A stretch of DNA of 64,000 bases from Cytophagales bacterium Alg240-R148 (lineage in GTDB: Bacteria; Bacteroidota; Bacteroidia; Cytophagales; Cyclobacteriaceae), in assembly GCA_900537185.1 (NCBI GenBank), contig LS999831.1, positions 248,001-312,000 of the forward strand, given 5' to 3'. Of the stretch, positions 62,588 to 64,000 are shown piece after piece (the first letter of the stretch is position 1; every line of letters begins with the position of its first letter). The notes under the pieces were generated by a model. That model had not been told where the DNA came from. It was given only the letters and a program-made list of their open reading frames with translations, and did not search any database. A program made the translations under genes and the position numbers.

Positions 62588-63553
62588 ATGGAAGTAAACA
62601 ACAATGATGTAGCGCTTGCGAATGAGTTTCATGCAACCTACAATAAACTTAAGAAAGAAATATCCAAAGTTATAGTGGGACAAGAGGAGGTTGTAGACCT
62701 TTTGCTTACTTCAATTTTTTGCCAAGGACACTGTCTTTTGGTTGGTGTCCCTGGGTTGGCCAAAACCTTGTTAATCCAGACCATTGCTTCCACTTTAGAC
62801 CTCAATTTTAACCGCATTCAATTTACGCCAGACTTAATGCCTTCTGACATTTTGGGCGCTGAAACATTGGATAAAGAACGAAACTTCAAGTTTATTAAAG
62901 GGCCAATTTTTGCCAACATAATTCTGGCGGATGAAATAAACAGAACACCACCAAAAACACAAGCTGCTTTATTGGAATCCATGCAGGAATATGCGGTTAC
63001 TATTGCAGGGAAAAAGTATGATTTGGACAGGCCGTTTTTTGTTTTGGCTACGCAAAATCCAATTGAACAGGAAGGTACGTACCCGCTTCCAGAAGCCCAA
63101 TTGGATCGGTTTTTATTTAATGTTCGGCTCGACTACCCCTCTTTTGACCAAGAAGTGGAAATTGTTAAAAATACTACAACAGCAGAGTTACCGGTTGCCT
63201 CCAAAATAATGGGCGCAGAAGACATCATTAAGTTTCAACAACTGGTTAGAAAGGTACCTGTAGCAGACAATGTAATTGAATACGCCGTACAATTGGTGCA
63301 CAAAACAAGGCCCAACGGGCCCAACAGTTCTGAGCTAACAAAAGACTACCTAGAATGGGGAGCTGGCCCCAGAGCTTCACAAAACCTCATACTGGCAGCT
63401 AAATGCAATGCCCTTGTTCATGGAAAATATGCTCCTGACATAGAAAATGTTAAAAACGTAGCGCTGCCCATCTTAAGACATCGGATTGTAAAAACATTTA
63501 AAGCAGAAGCAGAGGGCAAAACGGAGGAAAGCATCATTAAAGATTTGCTCTAA
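62588..63553 (+). CDS. MoxR-family AAA+ ATPase
   Basis: 321 residues. Walker A GVPGLAKTLLIQTI; Walker B IILADEINRTPPKTQAAL; a sensor/arginine-finger LATQNPIEQEGTYPLPEAQLDRF; C-terminal lid domain. MoxR ATPases help assemble or activate multiprotein complexes. Usually a DUF58/VWA cluster follows, but here the next gene is leftward and unrelated. Lies 10 nt after surA, so a folding link is plausible by position. Confidence 0.94.
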   Translation: MEVNNNDVALANEFHATYNKLKKEISKVIVGQEEVVDLLLTSIFCQGHCLLVGVPGLAKTLLIQTIASTLDLNFNRIQFTPDLMPSDILGAETLDKERNFKFIKGPIFANIILADEINRTPPKTQAALLESMQEYAVTIAGKKYDLDRPFFVLATQNPIEQEGTYPLPEAQLDRFLFNVRLDYPSFDQEVEIVKNTTTAELPVASKIMGAEDIIKFQQLVRKVPVADNVIEYAVQLVHKTRPNGPNSSELTKDYLEWGAGPRASQNLILAAKCNALVHGKYAPDIENVKNVALPILRHRIVKTFKAEAEGKTEESIIKDLL

Positions 63554-63555
63554 TA

Positions 63556-64000
63556 CTAATAGGGCACTTTCTTTTTGGAAAGAAGCATGGCATTGCTCTT
63601 TTCAATGCGGTTTTGTCGTGTTGTTTCTTTCTTGGCATCTTCCACCCATTCTACAAACTCTTTTTTGGAGCTGTAAGACAAGGTGTTAAAAAAAGATATA
63701 GCCGTTTCTTCTAAAGCTGAAGCCATATCTGGAGGCAGTTGTACTGTTTTTAAATTTTTATCGATGTATTGCGAGACTACCTTTTTATGTTTTACCTCAT
63801 CGGCAGGTCGAAACCGCAAGGCAGACCAATCTGCATTCAATGAAATTTGTGTAACTGGCTTATAACCCAAATTTATAAATCCTTCCCAGCCTTGGTCTCG
63901 GTTTATATCAGCCTTCAAAGCACCAGACTTTTTCGGGTAAGCCATCCACAATACCAGGCCTTTTTGCAATGCCCCTCCAACCTTTTCTACAAATTCGTCA
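63556..64000 (-). CDS. YdeI/OmdA-family protein, 5' end beyond the window
   Basis: The frame is open to the right edge, reading DEFVEKVGGALQKGLVLWMA upstream of the TTG at 63969, so the gene starts outside. The C-terminal domain (LPPDMASALEETAISFFNTL, EFVEWVEDAKKETTRQNRI) matches OmdA, the bacteriocin-protection/YdeI-type fold; the N-terminal part (VLWMAYPKKSGA) fits the accompanying domain in these proteins. Function in vivo is unclear. It ends 2 nt from the convergent moxR stop. Confidence 0.75.
   Translation of the reverse strand, partial: DEFVEKVGGALQKGLVLWMAYPKKSGALKADINRDQGWEGFINLGYKPVTQISLNADWSALRFRPADEVKHKKVVSQYIDKNLKTVQLPPDMASALEETAISFFNTLSYSSKKEFVEWVEDAKKETTRQNRIEKSNAMLLSKKKVPY

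Noticed and set aside
1-64000. tRNA, rRNA, tmRNA, riboswitch or CRISPR array
   Set aside because: No cloverleaf with a TTCGA arm, no rRNA-like conserved blocks, and no set of evenly spaced repeats was found by eye in the gaps; a covariance-model search would be decisive.
1-64000. GC-skew shift supporting an origin near 8.6 kb
   Set aside because: Hand counts on a few 60-base lines gave mixed values dominated by gene orientation; the result is inconclusive.

Overview
The window looks like chromosome of a Bacteroidetes (Bacteroidota) bacterium, probably Cytophagales-like, and not a plasmid or prophage. The support is: a PorE-like OmpA lipoprotein of the type IX secretion system; a GldE-like CNNM/CBS protein; a glutaminyl cyclase together with many signal peptides followed directly by Gln; no visible Shine-Dalgarno sequences; and several promoters of the Bacteroidetes -33/-7 type (TTTG, about 20 nt, TAnnTTTG). 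No rRNA, tRNA, CRISPR array or insertion sequence was seen. The sequence is AT-rich, intergenic gaps are short, and almost every gene is a core or conserved gene. Both edges cut through genes: an M14 peptidase on the left and a YdeI/OmdA-family protein on the right.

Layout. 1-10.6 kb: M14 peptidase, then a leftward block (acylphosphatase, DeoC, a basic secreted protein, PorE-like protein, a conserved Bacteroidetes protein, two thioredoxin-fold proteins, a ClC channel). A 589-bp gene-free gap at 8.2-8.8 kb holds three DnaA-box-like sites. 10.6-20.3 kb: nitronate monooxygenase/VOC pair, M20 dipeptidase, leftward DksA-like/scpB/rluB, a lamin-tail secreted protein, then asd and a methyltransferase. 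20.3-25.5 kb: leftward rimP-nusA-infB with a terminator-like hairpin in its leader. 25.6-30.8 kb: cysS, glutaminyl cyclase, NhaD-type antiporter, anmK. 30.9-38.5 kb: an envelope cluster, coaX - outer-membrane barrel - TPR protein - lptC - small membrane protein - gldE-like - ppiD-like. 38.5-43.3 kb: DUF493, pterin dehydratase, rsmI, then a tightly packed set of LpxH-like phosphoesterase, glycosyltransferase, Lnt-like membrane protein and suhB. 43.3-48.8 kb: a complete leftward mreB-mreC-mreD-mrdA-rodA operon. 48.9-53.7 kb: purH, purN, a NUMOD4/HNH-type protein, a UbiA prenyltransferase and RlpA. 53.9-58.3 kb: guaB and a three-gene partner-switching module (membrane SpoIIE phosphatase, STAS protein, HATPase). 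58.4-64 kb: three SurA/parvulin-type foldases, MoxR and the truncated YdeI-like gene.

The common theme is envelope biogenesis: cell-shape machinery, LPS export, periplasmic folding, T9SS and N-terminal pyroglutamate formation, mixed with purine synthesis and the translation/transcription factor operon. The items most worth checking are the partner-switching module with no recognisable sigma factor target nearby, the candidate replication-initiation region at 8.57-8.67 kb, the rimP leader hairpin, the two-module HNH protein with one apparently dead module, the glycolipid-like cluster at 39.8-43.3 kb, and three small proteins under 62 residues.
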